Part shown: positions 1 to 7,278 of the stretch, in pieces | Layout: every line of letters begins with the position of its first letter | How positions within the stretch are numbered: position 1 is the first letter of the stretch | Source: Bacteroides sp. | GTDB taxonomy: Bacteria > Bacteroidota > Bacteroidia > Bacteroidales > Bacteroidaceae | Direction: 5' to 3' | NCBI GenBank assembly: GCA_015060765.1 | Contig: SUXW01000004.1 | Location: 124,001-188,000, forward strand | DNA length: 64,000 bases | The notes under the pieces: generated by a model | Told to the model about the DNA's origin: nothing | What the model saw: the letters and a program-made list of their open reading frames with translations, nothing else | Databases searched by the model: none | Made by a program: the position numbers and the translations under genes

Positions 1-423
1 AATGGTTACGACTCCCACCGTCAGTATTCCTCTTTCCTTGGCCAATCCAGCAATAACAGGAGCAGCTCCAGTACCCGTACCTCCTCCCATACCACAAGCG
101 ATGAACACCATTTCCGTATCGTCCTCAAATAGGGAGCTGATACTATCCAGACTTGCTTCGGCAGCCTCCTTCCCTTTTTCAGGTTTACCACCTACTCCGA
201 GTCCGTCACTACCCAACTGAATCTTCATGGGGATTTTTGCTTCGGCCAGCGCTTGGCTATCCGTATTACAAATGGCAAAGCGTACATTATGCACCCCTTC
301 CTTACACATATTTATAACCGCATTGCTACCGCCACCACCTACACCAATTACTTTAATGATATTCTTGGTCTTATCCTTATTTGCTTCTGCAAAAGCGAAA
401 GGTATTATTTCGTTTGTTTCCAT
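1..423 (-). CDS. ftsZ: FtsZ cell-division GTPase, N-terminal 141 residues (runs off the window)
   Basis: The reverse strand encodes the start of a tubulin-like GTPase that polymerises into the cytokinetic Z-ring. Visible are the N-terminal IKVIGVGGGGSNAV loop, the NTDSQAL strand and the tubulin signature GMGGGTGTGAAP. The ATG at 423 precedes METNEIIPFAF. The part between IQLG and GKPEKG is a few residues shorter than the usual LTEGLGAG-type T3 loop. Bacteroidales ftsZ normally follows ftsQ and ftsA, but here the upstream gene is an ADP-ribosylglycohydrolase fusion, 38 bp away, and ftsZ has its own putative promoter. It may therefore be a second or relocated copy. That it is an FtsZ family member is certain; whether it is the housekeeping copy is not. 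Confidence 0.93.
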   Translation of the reverse strand, partial: METNEIIPFAFAEANKDKTKNIIKVIGVGGGGSNAVINMCKEGVHNVRFAICNTDSQALAEAKIPMKIQLGSDGLGVGGKPEKGKEAAEASLDSISSLFEDDTEMVFIACGMGGGTGTGAAPVIAGLAKERGILTVGVVTI

Positions 424-433
424 GATTTTTTAA

Positions 434-453
434 TTTGCCGATAAAGTTAGTAA
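434..453. repeat. 20-bp direct repeat, copy 1 (ftsZ promoter)
   Basis: This 20-mer matches 1751-1770 at 18 of 20 positions in the same orientation. The two copies flank the DUF1810-ARH gene, and each contains a -7-like box just upstream of a start codon. Confidence 0.8.
442..449 (-). promoter_or_regulatory. Putative ftsZ promoter -7 box
   Basis: On the reverse strand this reads TAACTTTA, one base off the Bacteroides TAnnTTTG box, 19 bp before the ftsZ ATG. No clear -33 element was found. Confidence 0.45.
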
Positions 454-461
454 TAATTTGA

Positions 462-1739
462 TTATCCATTACTTTTCTCCACAAACTTCTGATAAAACTT
501 CTGCATTACCACTATAAACTCATTTGGCAATCGTTTCAGCACTTCCTTTCTGATATGCTCCGATACACCACCATAATAAGCTTCTGCGATTCCACCTGTA
601 ATGGCTCCCATAGTATCAGCATCACCGCCTAATGAAACAGCCAGGCGAATGGCACTTTCAAAGTCTGTACTCTCCAAGAAAGCTATGATAGATTCTGGAA
701 CAGAGCCTTGACAAGTTACATCAAAGTCATAAGTTGGTCGTATCTCATCACAAGTCCTACTAAGATTATAGCCAAATCTTTTTTCTATATAATCCTTGAT
801 TTCTTGCTTGCTTTTACCTGTGCGAGCCATAAAGATACAGGCTGATGTAGCTTGTGCCCCTTTGATTCCCTCTGGATGATTGTGTGTAATTTCTGCACTT
901 TGCTTGGCTGCTTCCAATGTTTCTTCCAATGTATCGAAAGCCCAACCAACAGGACTAACACGCATAGCTGAACCATTCCCAAAACTATTGTACGGCTTTG
1001 GTTCATCTTCTCTTAACCAACTTCTGAACATACCTCCATAACCTGCATGTGGATATCGGTTTCCATAATCCTGCATAACCCCTAACAGACTATCACCTGT
1101 CAATAACCAATCAGCATTGGCTACAGTCATTACCGTATCATCGGTAAATTTTGAAGATAGCGTAAACAAATAGAAGTCCGTATTTTTAGTTGTATGCCAT
1201 TCGTAAACAGAGCCAATTATGTCACCTGCTATAGCACCGCATAAAAACTTTACATTCAACTTACCAAGAATAGTCAAAGTCTTTTCATCTGCCAATCCAC
1301 TATAATAACGTTCCAAGACTTTACGGAATAAATCATCATTTGACACTTCATTAAACAAGGTCATGCAAGAACGGACTTTCATAGCATCCAAATATCCGAA
1401 CACATCTTGTGCGTTCTTTCCTACAGAATCTAAGAAGACAGAAGTAATCTCCCGTAATCTTGCACCAAGAACAGGATGTTTCAAATAGGCTCTTGCTTCT
1501 TCCAAATCATCTATTCCATAATAATATGAGTTACCACTCATCCCCAATCCCTTCAATTGTGGGAAGATATACCATATCCAATGTGATAACTTCTTTCCAC
1601 TTTTCACTTCTTCCAATGCTCTTTCGTACATTCGTTCCTGTGCATCGACAAACCTTTCCAAAGAATGATCTTTTCGTTCATGGGATTGCATCATTTTTGA
1701 ATTATTTTTTCTATAGAGTTTCTTTATCCACTTTATCAT
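462..1739 (-). CDS. DUF1810 - ADP-ribosylglycohydrolase (ARH/DraG) fusion
   Basis: A 425-residue two-domain protein. Residues about 25-165 match DUF1810 (HSLERFVDAQ, WIWYIFPQLKGLG, VRSCMTLF), a domain whose function I do not know. Residues about 168-415 are an ADP-ribosylglycohydrolase, which removes ADP-ribose from modified proteins or other targets. Both metal-binding motifs are intact: FTDDTVMT near the domain start and LGGDADTMGAITGG near the end, so it should be active. The start at 1739 gives 425 residues; Met16/17 (MMQSH) is an alternative. It lies 16 bp after a membrane-protein gene and 38 bp before ftsZ on the same strand. ARH proteins of the Tri1 type reverse ADP-ribosylation of FtsZ by toxins, so the neighbourhood is suggestive. 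Confidence 0.88.
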   Translation of the reverse strand: MIKWIKKLYRKNNSKMMQSHERKDHSLERFVDAQERMYERALEEVKSGKKLSHWIWYIFPQLKGLGMSGNSYYYGIDDLEEARAYLKHPVLGARLREITSVFLDSVGKNAQDVFGYLDAMKVRSCMTLFNEVSNDDLFRKVLERYYSGLADEKTLTILGKLNVKFLCGAIAGDIIGSVYEWHTTKNTDFYLFTLSSKFTDDTVMTVANADWLLTGDSLLGVMQDYGNRYPHAGYGGMFRSWLREDEPKPYNSFGNGSAMRVSPVGWAFDTLEETLEAAKQSAEITHNHPEGIKGAQATSACIFMARTGKSKQEIKDYIEKRFGYNLSRTCDEIRPTYDFDVTCQGSVPESIIAFLESTDFESAIRLAVSLGGDADTMGAITGGIAEAYYGGVSEHIRKEVLKRLPNEFIVVMQKFYQKFVEKSNG

Positions 1740-1750
1740 AGCATTCCGAT

Positions 1751-1770
1751 TTTGCCTATAAAGTTAGTGA
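1751..1770. repeat. 20-bp direct repeat, copy 2 (upstream of DUF1810-ARH)
   Basis: This is the partner of 434-453 (18 of 20 identical, same orientation). It overlaps the last codons of the upstream membrane-protein gene. Confidence 0.8.
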
Positions 1771-2220
1771 TTCTTTCTTATTTTTATTTATATTCTTGCT
1801 TATTAATGAATCTTTTGTATTCTTCCATACAGCAAAAGAAAATGATAAAAATACGATAAATCCACCATACATATATAAACTATCAATATATTTAAGTTGA
1901 TGATACCAATAATCAGTTAAGATTTCATTGCCATATTCAACAGCTATATGATAGCATAAAAGCATTACATACCATATACCTAATAAAAAGAAAACAATCA
2001 ATTTTATTCTTTCAGACAATATTATTGAAAACCTTTTGAATACTAATTCATATAAGATGTATGATATGTTGATACATAAAGCCGTTACACAAACCACGCT
2101 AATTACTACTTCCTTTTTACAAAAAGTAAAATCTGTAAGACACGCTAATATGATTAATATAATCCATGGCATGCACAATAGACCAAGCCATTTCAAACAT
2201 ATATGTAACAATCTTTTCAT
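1756..2220 (-). CDS. Small multi-pass membrane protein, unknown function
   Basis: A 154-residue protein with about four hydrophobic segments (near residues 8-27, 38-58, 70-92 and 115-132) and a Lys/Asn-rich cytoplasmic tail. I do not recognise the family. Its ATG abuts the stop codon of the Cys-rich protein upstream with no spacer, so it is translationally coupled to the radical SAM operon. It could be an exporter, an immunity-like membrane protein or an anchor for that operon. These roles are inferred from context only. Confidence 0.7.
   Translation of the reverse strand: MKRLLHICLKWLGLLCMPWIILIILACLTDFTFCKKEVVISVVCVTALCINISYILYELVFKRFSIILSERIKLIVFFLLGIWYVMLLCYHIAVEYGNEILTDYWYHQLKYIDSLYMYGGFIVFLSFSFAVWKNTKDSLISKNINKNKKESLTL
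1759..1766 (-). promoter_or_regulatory. Putative internal promoter -7 box for DUF1810-ARH
   Basis: Reverse strand TAACTTTA, 19 bp before the start at 1739, inside the 20-bp repeat shared with the ftsZ upstream region. Confidence 0.4.
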
Positions 2221-2481
2221 CTATTTACAAATTTCAAAAATATCTTCAACAAATACCTTTTCCCCTTTCTCTATTTTCTGATTGATCGCTTCCTCTAATC
2301 TCTGTAGTTCATTCTCACACATCGGACATGTACCTGTAATACAATCATCTGCAAATGAACAGACTTTGTTATCCACATTCAAGCCATTTAGCTCCGCAAT
2401 CTTTATTCTAATTTGCTGGAGCGTTTTACACTTTATAGTTCCGTAATTCATAACATCAACTTTTAAAGATAACATAATCAT
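2221..2481 (-). CDS. Small Cys-motif protein coupled to the radical SAM gene
   Basis: An 86-residue soluble protein; a start at Met11 (MNYGTIKC) would give 76 residues. It contains Cys41-x4-Cys46-x4-Cys51-Pro-x-Cys54, which looks like an Fe-S or zinc site, followed by a charged helix (ELQRLEEAINQKIEKGEK) and a Cys next to the C-terminus. I do not recognise a named family. The start overlaps the radical SAM stop (ATGA) and the stop abuts the next start, so it is one unit with both neighbours. It could be a partner, a substrate or an electron donor for the radical SAM enzyme. Confidence 0.75.
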   Translation of the reverse strand: MIMLSLKVDVMNYGTIKCKTLQQIRIKIAELNGLNVDNKVCSFADDCITGTCPMCENELQRLEEAINQKIEKGEKVFVEDIFEICK

Positions 2482-3338
2482 TCCATAGCACCGAGTAATA
2501 CGTCTTCTAATTTAGAGAATCTACGAGAAAGAATTTCATAAGTGAATCGTTCAATATTTACTACCCCTAATTCCTTTAATAATTTAATATTTTCATCTAC
2601 ATGAACTTCCGTATTATATCCAACTATATAAGGTGCTCTTATCAACATCTGCTCAGCTTTCCCTTGGTTAAGTAAGTATTCTAAATTCCTTTTCATTAAT
2701 GAGTTATTGTTACCCGTATATCGTTTATAGCGTTTATTATCCATATCCTTTATATCGATTATCCAATAATCAATTATAGGTAAGAGTTTCTTAATATGAC
2801 TTTGTTTGACGCACAAAGATGTTTCAATTGTCAATTTCCATTTAGGATTACATACTTTCTTGAATTTTACGATGAGGTCGCTATACAGTCCAGGTTCTCC
2901 ACCACCAAATGTTATTCCTCCTCCAGTAGCTAAGAAATAAAGATTGTCTATCCTGACTTCTTCATATAATTCTTGTGGATTTAATTTCATTGTTATATGA
3001 TTCATGTCCCACGTCTGGGGATTGATGCAATATTTACATTTAAGCGAGCATTTATGGAAAACCACCAATGTAGTCACACCTTTGCCGTCTGTAGATAGTC
3101 GATGCCTGTCAATGGCATAAATAGGTGCCAATCCTTTTAACTTATCATACCAAGTATATGTACTTTTGTTTATACGTTCAATGTAATCTTTATTAATTAT
3201 TCCCTTTAGAGGCATTAATGCTTGTCCTTTAATATGTTTATCTTGAAAGTCATTTTCTATACTCTTCTGCTGAGGTTGTACTATATTCTTCTCTAAGTTT
3301 TCTACAAACAATTGTTTTTCTATATCTTCACTATTCAT
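2478..3338 (-). CDS. PflA-like radical SAM enzyme
   Basis: About 286 residues from the ATG at 3338; a TTG at 3359 could add 7 residues. The [4Fe-4S]-binding CxxxCxxC motif (CSLKCKYC, near residues 97-104) and the following NPQTWD and GGGITFGGGEP stretches resemble pyruvate formate-lyase activating enzymes, which cleave S-adenosylmethionine to make a 5'-deoxyadenosyl radical. There is an N-terminal extension of about 90 residues before the barrel. No glycyl-radical enzyme is next to it. Instead it lies between a 38-codon reading frame and a Cys-rich small protein, which suggests peptide or small-protein modification. The substrate is unknown. Confidence 0.88.
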   Translation of the reverse strand: MNSEDIEKQLFVENLEKNIVQPQQKSIENDFQDKHIKGQALMPLKGIINKDYIERINKSTYTWYDKLKGLAPIYAIDRHRLSTDGKGVTTLVVFHKCSLKCKYCINPQTWDMNHITMKLNPQELYEEVRIDNLYFLATGGGITFGGGEPGLYSDLIVKFKKVCNPKWKLTIETSLCVKQSHIKKLLPIIDYWIIDIKDMDNKRYKRYTGNNNSLMKRNLEYLLNQGKAEQMLIRAPYIVGYNTEVHVDENIKLLKELGVVNIERFTYEILSRRFSKLEDVLLGAME

Positions 3339-3351
3339 TTTACTCAAAGAA

Positions 3352-3468
3352 TTAAACAATCAGCTTATCACATTTTCTATGCTCATCGAGAAATAAATCC
3401 GTTTCATATCCCCAAGAACCATCTTTACCCCAATCCAATAGACTCCAATCAAAAGATTCATCATTCAT
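3352..3468 (-). CDS. Candidate 38-residue peptide, possible radical SAM substrate
   Basis: A short frame with ATG at 3468-3466 and stop at 3354-3352. It is acidic and rich in Trp and Gly (Trp8, Trp13, Trp19; core WSLLDWGKDGSWGYETD) with one Cys33. It begins about 25 bp after a perfect -7 box and ends 13 bp before the ATG of the radical SAM gene, so it is the first gene of that operon. Its size, position and aromatic/Gly core fit a ribosomal peptide precursor. It could instead be a leader or a decayed gene end. Confidence 0.5.
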   Translation of the reverse strand: MNDESFDWSLLDWGKDGSWGYETDLFLDEHRKCDKLIV

Positions 3469-3492
3469 ATATCCTTATTCTTTATTCTTTCA

Positions 3493-3500
3493 CAAAGATA
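3493..3500 (-). promoter_or_regulatory. Promoter -7 box of the peptide/radical SAM operon
   Basis: Reverse strand TATCTTTG, an exact TAnnTTTG match, 24 bp upstream of the 38-codon frame. Confidence 0.65.
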
Positions 3501-3551
3501 CTTGCATTCAATATAGAAAGACTGTTTTTAAACTACGAATGTTTGATGTAA

Positions 3552-5588
3552 TCAAAATGGTAATTTATTTTTCTCATCTTTCTCCTTTTCCATTTTTCTT
3601 ATTATTTGAATATCTGCATCATATTCCTCATACATCTTTAGTTTTTTGTAAATCTCGGAACGTATACGATAACATTCTGCTTCTGGTTTTTCATCCAATT
3701 CAAAATATCGGTTGGCACATTTCAAGGCCAAGCCATATTCTTTTAAGAAGAACAACGCTTCCGCCTTATTGATAACAGCTACCATCCATAACCATTCATT
3801 ATGTTCTATCAATATGTCATTATCTGCAATCGCTTCCTTGTATCTACCGACATGAGTATAAAGAATAGCCCTGTCATGATATGCTCTATAATATTTAGGA
3901 TATTGATTTAAGAAATCTGTATATTCTTCTATCAATTTACCTTTAGGATAAAGTCTCTCATAAAAATGCCTATGCAAAGAATGATAAAGCTCCCCTTGTC
4001 TATCCAAATCATTTTCAATCATTTCCTTTTTTTCTTTGGGATCCAATATAGGGATATCTTGAATTTCTTTTGGATACACAACCAGATCTCTTATCAAAGT
4101 TATTCGTTTCAACAGGTTTGTATATGTAATACCATTGTTTATGCATTTTTCTCTCTTCAAACAGAGATAATAATTCTGTGCTATGAAATCATCCACTACT
4201 TTCAAGAACGCTTCTTTAATTCGCGAACATTTTTCATTGATGGCATTATCCGTTGCATCAACTAACCTCCGAATGGAATGTTGTTGCTTTTCCAAATCTT
4301 CCCGATTGGACAATACCTTATAGATAGCCAACAATTCATCATAATAAGCCGATAACATCTTGAATGCAACACCTTCCGGATGGCGAAGATAAAAGATGTA
4401 CAGTGTTTTTTGTAAAGGAGTCATTTTCACTTCCTTACCATAATCACTTAACATGATTTTATAGTCGGCCGTTATCTCGATCTTACTTAATGATGGGTTC
4501 AGTTTTACATTACGCAATTCATTAATCGTTTCATCGCCCAATGTGTGCAATAACAACTCAAAGTAACCACCCTCTTTCAGTTGTTCTATTTCTTTCTTAA
4601 CATTTTCTGCTATGTCTTTCATATCTTCGGGAAATGTATAATCAGCATAATTTTCACAAGGTTCTCCATGTTCTTCATAAAAATCCCAACCCGACAAACG
4701 TCGTTTGGCTGGTACAGAGAAACATGCGCCAATTGGTCTATTTCTACTATCCACTATCATGTCACAATAGTTACGGCAGAACTCCTCTATTGTATCATCG
4801 GTTACCCCCTGCATGGAGAAATGGGTAAATCGAGTTTGAAGTAACTCCGTTTTGTACATATGGTCATCATACAGGTAACAAGCAAAATGAAAAATACCGC
4901 TATCTATTTCTTCCTTGTCTATATGCAGAGCCTTACAAAGCAGATGAGTATATTCAACCGTATTGATTCTATCCAAGAAACACTTTACCTGCACTTCCTT
5001 TTCTTTGGGGATGTTTGCCAAATAAATACTGCTACTATCCGGTTTCCAATTGGGAAGATAGATAAAACGGAATCCATATTCACTGAATACCTTGTTTATC
5101 TTATCCAAATTCCTTTCTACACATTGGCTTACTGATTCATTGGGTATGTTTTCCAAATATAGATAGGTATCACGGTCAAAATGAAAAGGAGCCTTACCTT
5201 CATAATGAAATCCTTTGATACGACTATCACGCCATATTTCTATCTTGCTCCGATAATCCTTCTTTTTATTCTTTTTAATATGTCGTTCAACTTTTATATA
5301 TTTCCCAACCCAATTCCCAATTATCTTCCCAATCTCTATGAATCCACACAAGATAGGACTAAAAATGATTAGTGCTATTAAAAAAGGATAAACAATGAAG
5401 ATAATCAATAATGTCAGAAATATTTTGCCAAAAATATTATCAGACTCTTCTTCTACAATCATTTGATAAGGTTCTGAGAAAATATCAGGCAAATCATCTA
5501 CACATCTATACCTGAAATCTTTGAAGCACAAAGCTATCAGCCAACTGACTACGATTATTCCTATTATGATAAGTAGTGTGGTATTCAT
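3552..5588 (-). CDS. Large membrane-anchored protein with C-terminal TPR-like repeats
   Basis: 678 residues. There is an N-terminal transmembrane helix (residues about 4-22) and a second hydrophobic stretch near residues 53-75, then a long soluble part. The last 130 or so residues look like TPR helices (YYRAYHDRAILYTHVGRYKEA, then KAEALFFLKEYGLALKCANR). The middle has no motif I recognise. It is the last gene of a three-gene run with two secreted proteins upstream (8 bp after the repeat protein), so a shared envelope function is plausible. No catalytic site was found. Confidence 0.75.
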   Translation of the reverse strand: MNTTLLIIIGIIVVSWLIALCFKDFRYRCVDDLPDIFSEPYQMIVEEESDNIFGKIFLTLLIIFIVYPFLIALIIFSPILCGFIEIGKIIGNWVGKYIKVERHIKKNKKKDYRSKIEIWRDSRIKGFHYEGKAPFHFDRDTYLYLENIPNESVSQCVERNLDKINKVFSEYGFRFIYLPNWKPDSSSIYLANIPKEKEVQVKCFLDRINTVEYTHLLCKALHIDKEEIDSGIFHFACYLYDDHMYKTELLQTRFTHFSMQGVTDDTIEEFCRNYCDMIVDSRNRPIGACFSVPAKRRLSGWDFYEEHGEPCENYADYTFPEDMKDIAENVKKEIEQLKEGGYFELLLHTLGDETINELRNVKLNPSLSKIEITADYKIMLSDYGKEVKMTPLQKTLYIFYLRHPEGVAFKMLSAYYDELLAIYKVLSNREDLEKQQHSIRRLVDATDNAINEKCSRIKEAFLKVVDDFIAQNYYLCLKREKCINNGITYTNLLKRITLIRDLVVYPKEIQDIPILDPKEKKEMIENDLDRQGELYHSLHRHFYERLYPKGKLIEEYTDFLNQYPKYYRAYHDRAILYTHVGRYKEAIADNDILIEHNEWLWMVAVINKAEALFFLKEYGLALKCANRYFELDEKPEAECYRIRSEIYKKLKMYEEYDADIQIIRKMEKEKDEKNKLPF

Positions 5589-5596
5589 ATCGTTAT

Positions 5597-6058
5597 TTAT
5601 AATTCATGAAATTCCCAACGATTGTAAAAGCTATTCCATTTGTAATAACCTACATGATTTCCATCAGCATCATAAATGTCATAGCGTTCATAAAAGCTGT
5701 TCCATTTCTTGGTATATTTCATATTCCCATTTTCATCATACCTTTCCGTCCGGTTGTAGAAGTTATTTTTCTTCTCATATCCTCGGCTGTTCCCATTTCC
5801 GTCATTGATGTCTTTCCGATTATAGAAATTATTCTGCTTTTCTGTTTTAAGCAAGTTACCGTTAGCATCATAATATTCCAATCTATCATAGAAATTATTA
5901 TACTTCGCATAACCTACCATTCTACCTCTACTATCGAAAAATTCTGTACGATCATAAAAACTATTGTATTTCTGCGTCAGTTGTTGAGCATCTACTTGAA
6001 GACAAGTCACAATCAACAAGCCCAAACATACTATAAATTTGTAACACTTCATAGTCAT
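5597..6058 (-). CDS. Secreted protein made of 22-residue tandem repeats
   Basis: 153 residues with a signal peptide (about residues 1-25, cleavage near VDAQ). The rest is five full and one half copy of a 22-residue unit with consensus N[SN]FYxRxExYDxxGNxxGYxK; each copy starts with NSFY or NNFY and the period is exact. Such YD/GN repeats suggest a repetitive beta-structure at the cell surface or in the periplasm. Met3 at 6052 is an alternative start. It sits between another secreted protein (12 bp upstream) and a membrane/TPR protein (8 bp downstream). Confidence 0.82.
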   Translation of the reverse strand: MTMKCYKFIVCLGLLIVTCLQVDAQQLTQKYNSFYDRTEFFDSRGRMVGYAKYNNFYDRLEYYDANGNLLKTEKQNNFYNRKDINDGNGNSRGYEKKNNFYNRTERYDENGNMKYTKKWNSFYERYDIYDADGNHVGYYKWNSFYNRWEFHEL

Positions 6059-6070
6059 CCCTCCATTATT

Positions 6071-6601
6071 TTAATAATCCAATGAAAATTCACTTAATGA
6101 ATACTTTAGTTTGTATCCCTCAAAGGTTCCGTAGAAATCCATAAAGCAACAAACCTGTTTACTCTCCGCTTGCCATTGAAAGCCAAACCGACTATATTGA
6201 CTGGTGTCATTTCGTAGCCCATGCGTCGGTTCTCCATATTGAGAAACCAACCCCGCTTTTATTGTTTCCAATTCATCGGCATTAAAAATAGTTGGATTCT
6301 CTTCCGTCGCTTTTACCATTCTTATGGCTTCTACTGTATGCACTTTCCCGTTCTTTACCGCAACTCTTACATAATCCATTTTAATATTAAAAACACTGCA
6401 ATAATAGGAATTTGTCGTTGTGTATAGGGTAAATCCATTGACTGTCCTTTCATACGTCAGTTTATCAATTATCGAACTAATTGGCATTCCAATACTAATT
6501 CCCTTAAATGATGGATTTGTTTCCAACTTCCAAACACTCTGAGCACATACTGTTAATATGCCCACTTGCATAAAAAGCAACATAAAAATCTTTCTTAGCA
6601 T
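6071..6601 (-). CDS. Secreted protein of unknown function
   Basis: 176 residues with an N-terminal signal peptide ending near CAQ (residue 20). The mature part contains GISIGMPISSIIDKL and a later SQYGEPTHGL segment, a pattern common in small periplasmic Bacteroidales proteins, but I do not recognise a named family. It is the first gene of a three-gene minus-strand operon (with 5597-6058 and 3552-5588), preceded by a perfect -7 box. Confidence 0.75.
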   Translation of the reverse strand: MLRKIFMLLFMQVGILTVCAQSVWKLETNPSFKGISIGMPISSIIDKLTYERTVNGFTLYTTTNSYYCSVFNIKMDYVRVAVKNGKVHTVEAIRMVKATEENPTIFNADELETIKAGLVSQYGEPTHGLRNDTSQYSRFGFQWQAESKQVCCFMDFYGTFEGYKLKYSLSEFSLDY

Positions 6602-6630
6602 AATCTTAATTCATTTAGTTATTATACCAA

Positions 6631-6638
6631 CAAAGATA
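6631..6638 (-). promoter_or_regulatory. Promoter -7 box of the secreted-protein operon
   Basis: Reverse strand TATCTTTG, 30 bp upstream of the start at 6601. A 17-bp palindrome (6665-6681) lies about 26 bp further upstream. Confidence 0.6.
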
Positions 6639-6662
6639 TTTATATTGCTTACATGGTTTCAG

Positions 6663-6679
6663 TTTTTGCAAGGCTTGCA
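6663..6679. repeat. 17-bp direct repeat / palindrome, copy A
   Basis: TTTTTGCAAGGCTTGCA, identical to 12908-12924. In this copy TTGCAAG-G-CTTGCAA (6666-6680) is a perfect inverted repeat around a central G, extended by one further pair to 6665-6681. It lies upstream of one operon and downstream of the helicase module. Confidence 0.8.
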
Positions 6680-6861
6680 AACGCTATAACAGAAATATGA
6701 AATGAATAATTAAATGATGATATAGTTTCAGCGTTATCATATATATTACATCTACTCCATGAAATATGAAGCAGATACCATTCATGAGGTTAATTCACAT
6801 TTCTCCTAAAATTATTCTTTATATGGTTTATTTTACATTTTTCACAATGTACATATTAATA

Positions 6862-7278
6862 TTACATAAGTTTGATACCGTTTGCAAAAATTAAACAAAT
6901 AGAACTTATAAATATAATTAATAGTAAAATGGTTACAATAAAATTATAATTGAGTATATTCCTTATATTAGTTAAAGAATAGCTAAATTCATCTGAAGCA
7001 ATTGCTAATTTTTCTGATGCTGTTTTAACAGATTCAATAGCTTTTTTACTTTCTATTTCAAATGTATTTATTCTTTGATTATAATCTTTTCCGATTAAAT
7101 CAATTATGATTTGGATTTTTGTAGTGACATTGTTTAAACTATTGACAAATTCGGTAGTACTATTGCTGAGAGCCTCATGAGATGTAACAATCTTTTCTAC
7201 TTGTCTACGTGCGGATTCAATATTATTTAGACTATCTTCTAATTCTTTGAGAGAATTATTAATTTTTTCATCAATCAT
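6862..7278 (-). CDS. Coiled-coil protein with C-terminal membrane anchor
   Basis: 138 residues. Residues 1-110 are highly helical with heptad character (LKELEDSLNNIESARRQVEK and later AIESVKTASEKLAIA). One transmembrane helix sits near residues 112-133 with only a few residues after it, so it is tail-anchored. Its ATG overlaps the helicase stop by 4 bp (ATGA), so the two are co-translated. It may anchor or sense at the membrane for the helicase module. I do not recognise the family. Confidence 0.75.
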   Translation of the reverse strand: MIDEKINNSLKELEDSLNNIESARRQVEKIVTSHEALSNSTTEFVNSLNNVTTKIQIIIDLIGKDYNQRINTFEIESKKAIESVKTASEKLAIASDEFSYSLTNIRNILNYNFIVTILLLIIFISSICLIFANGIKLM

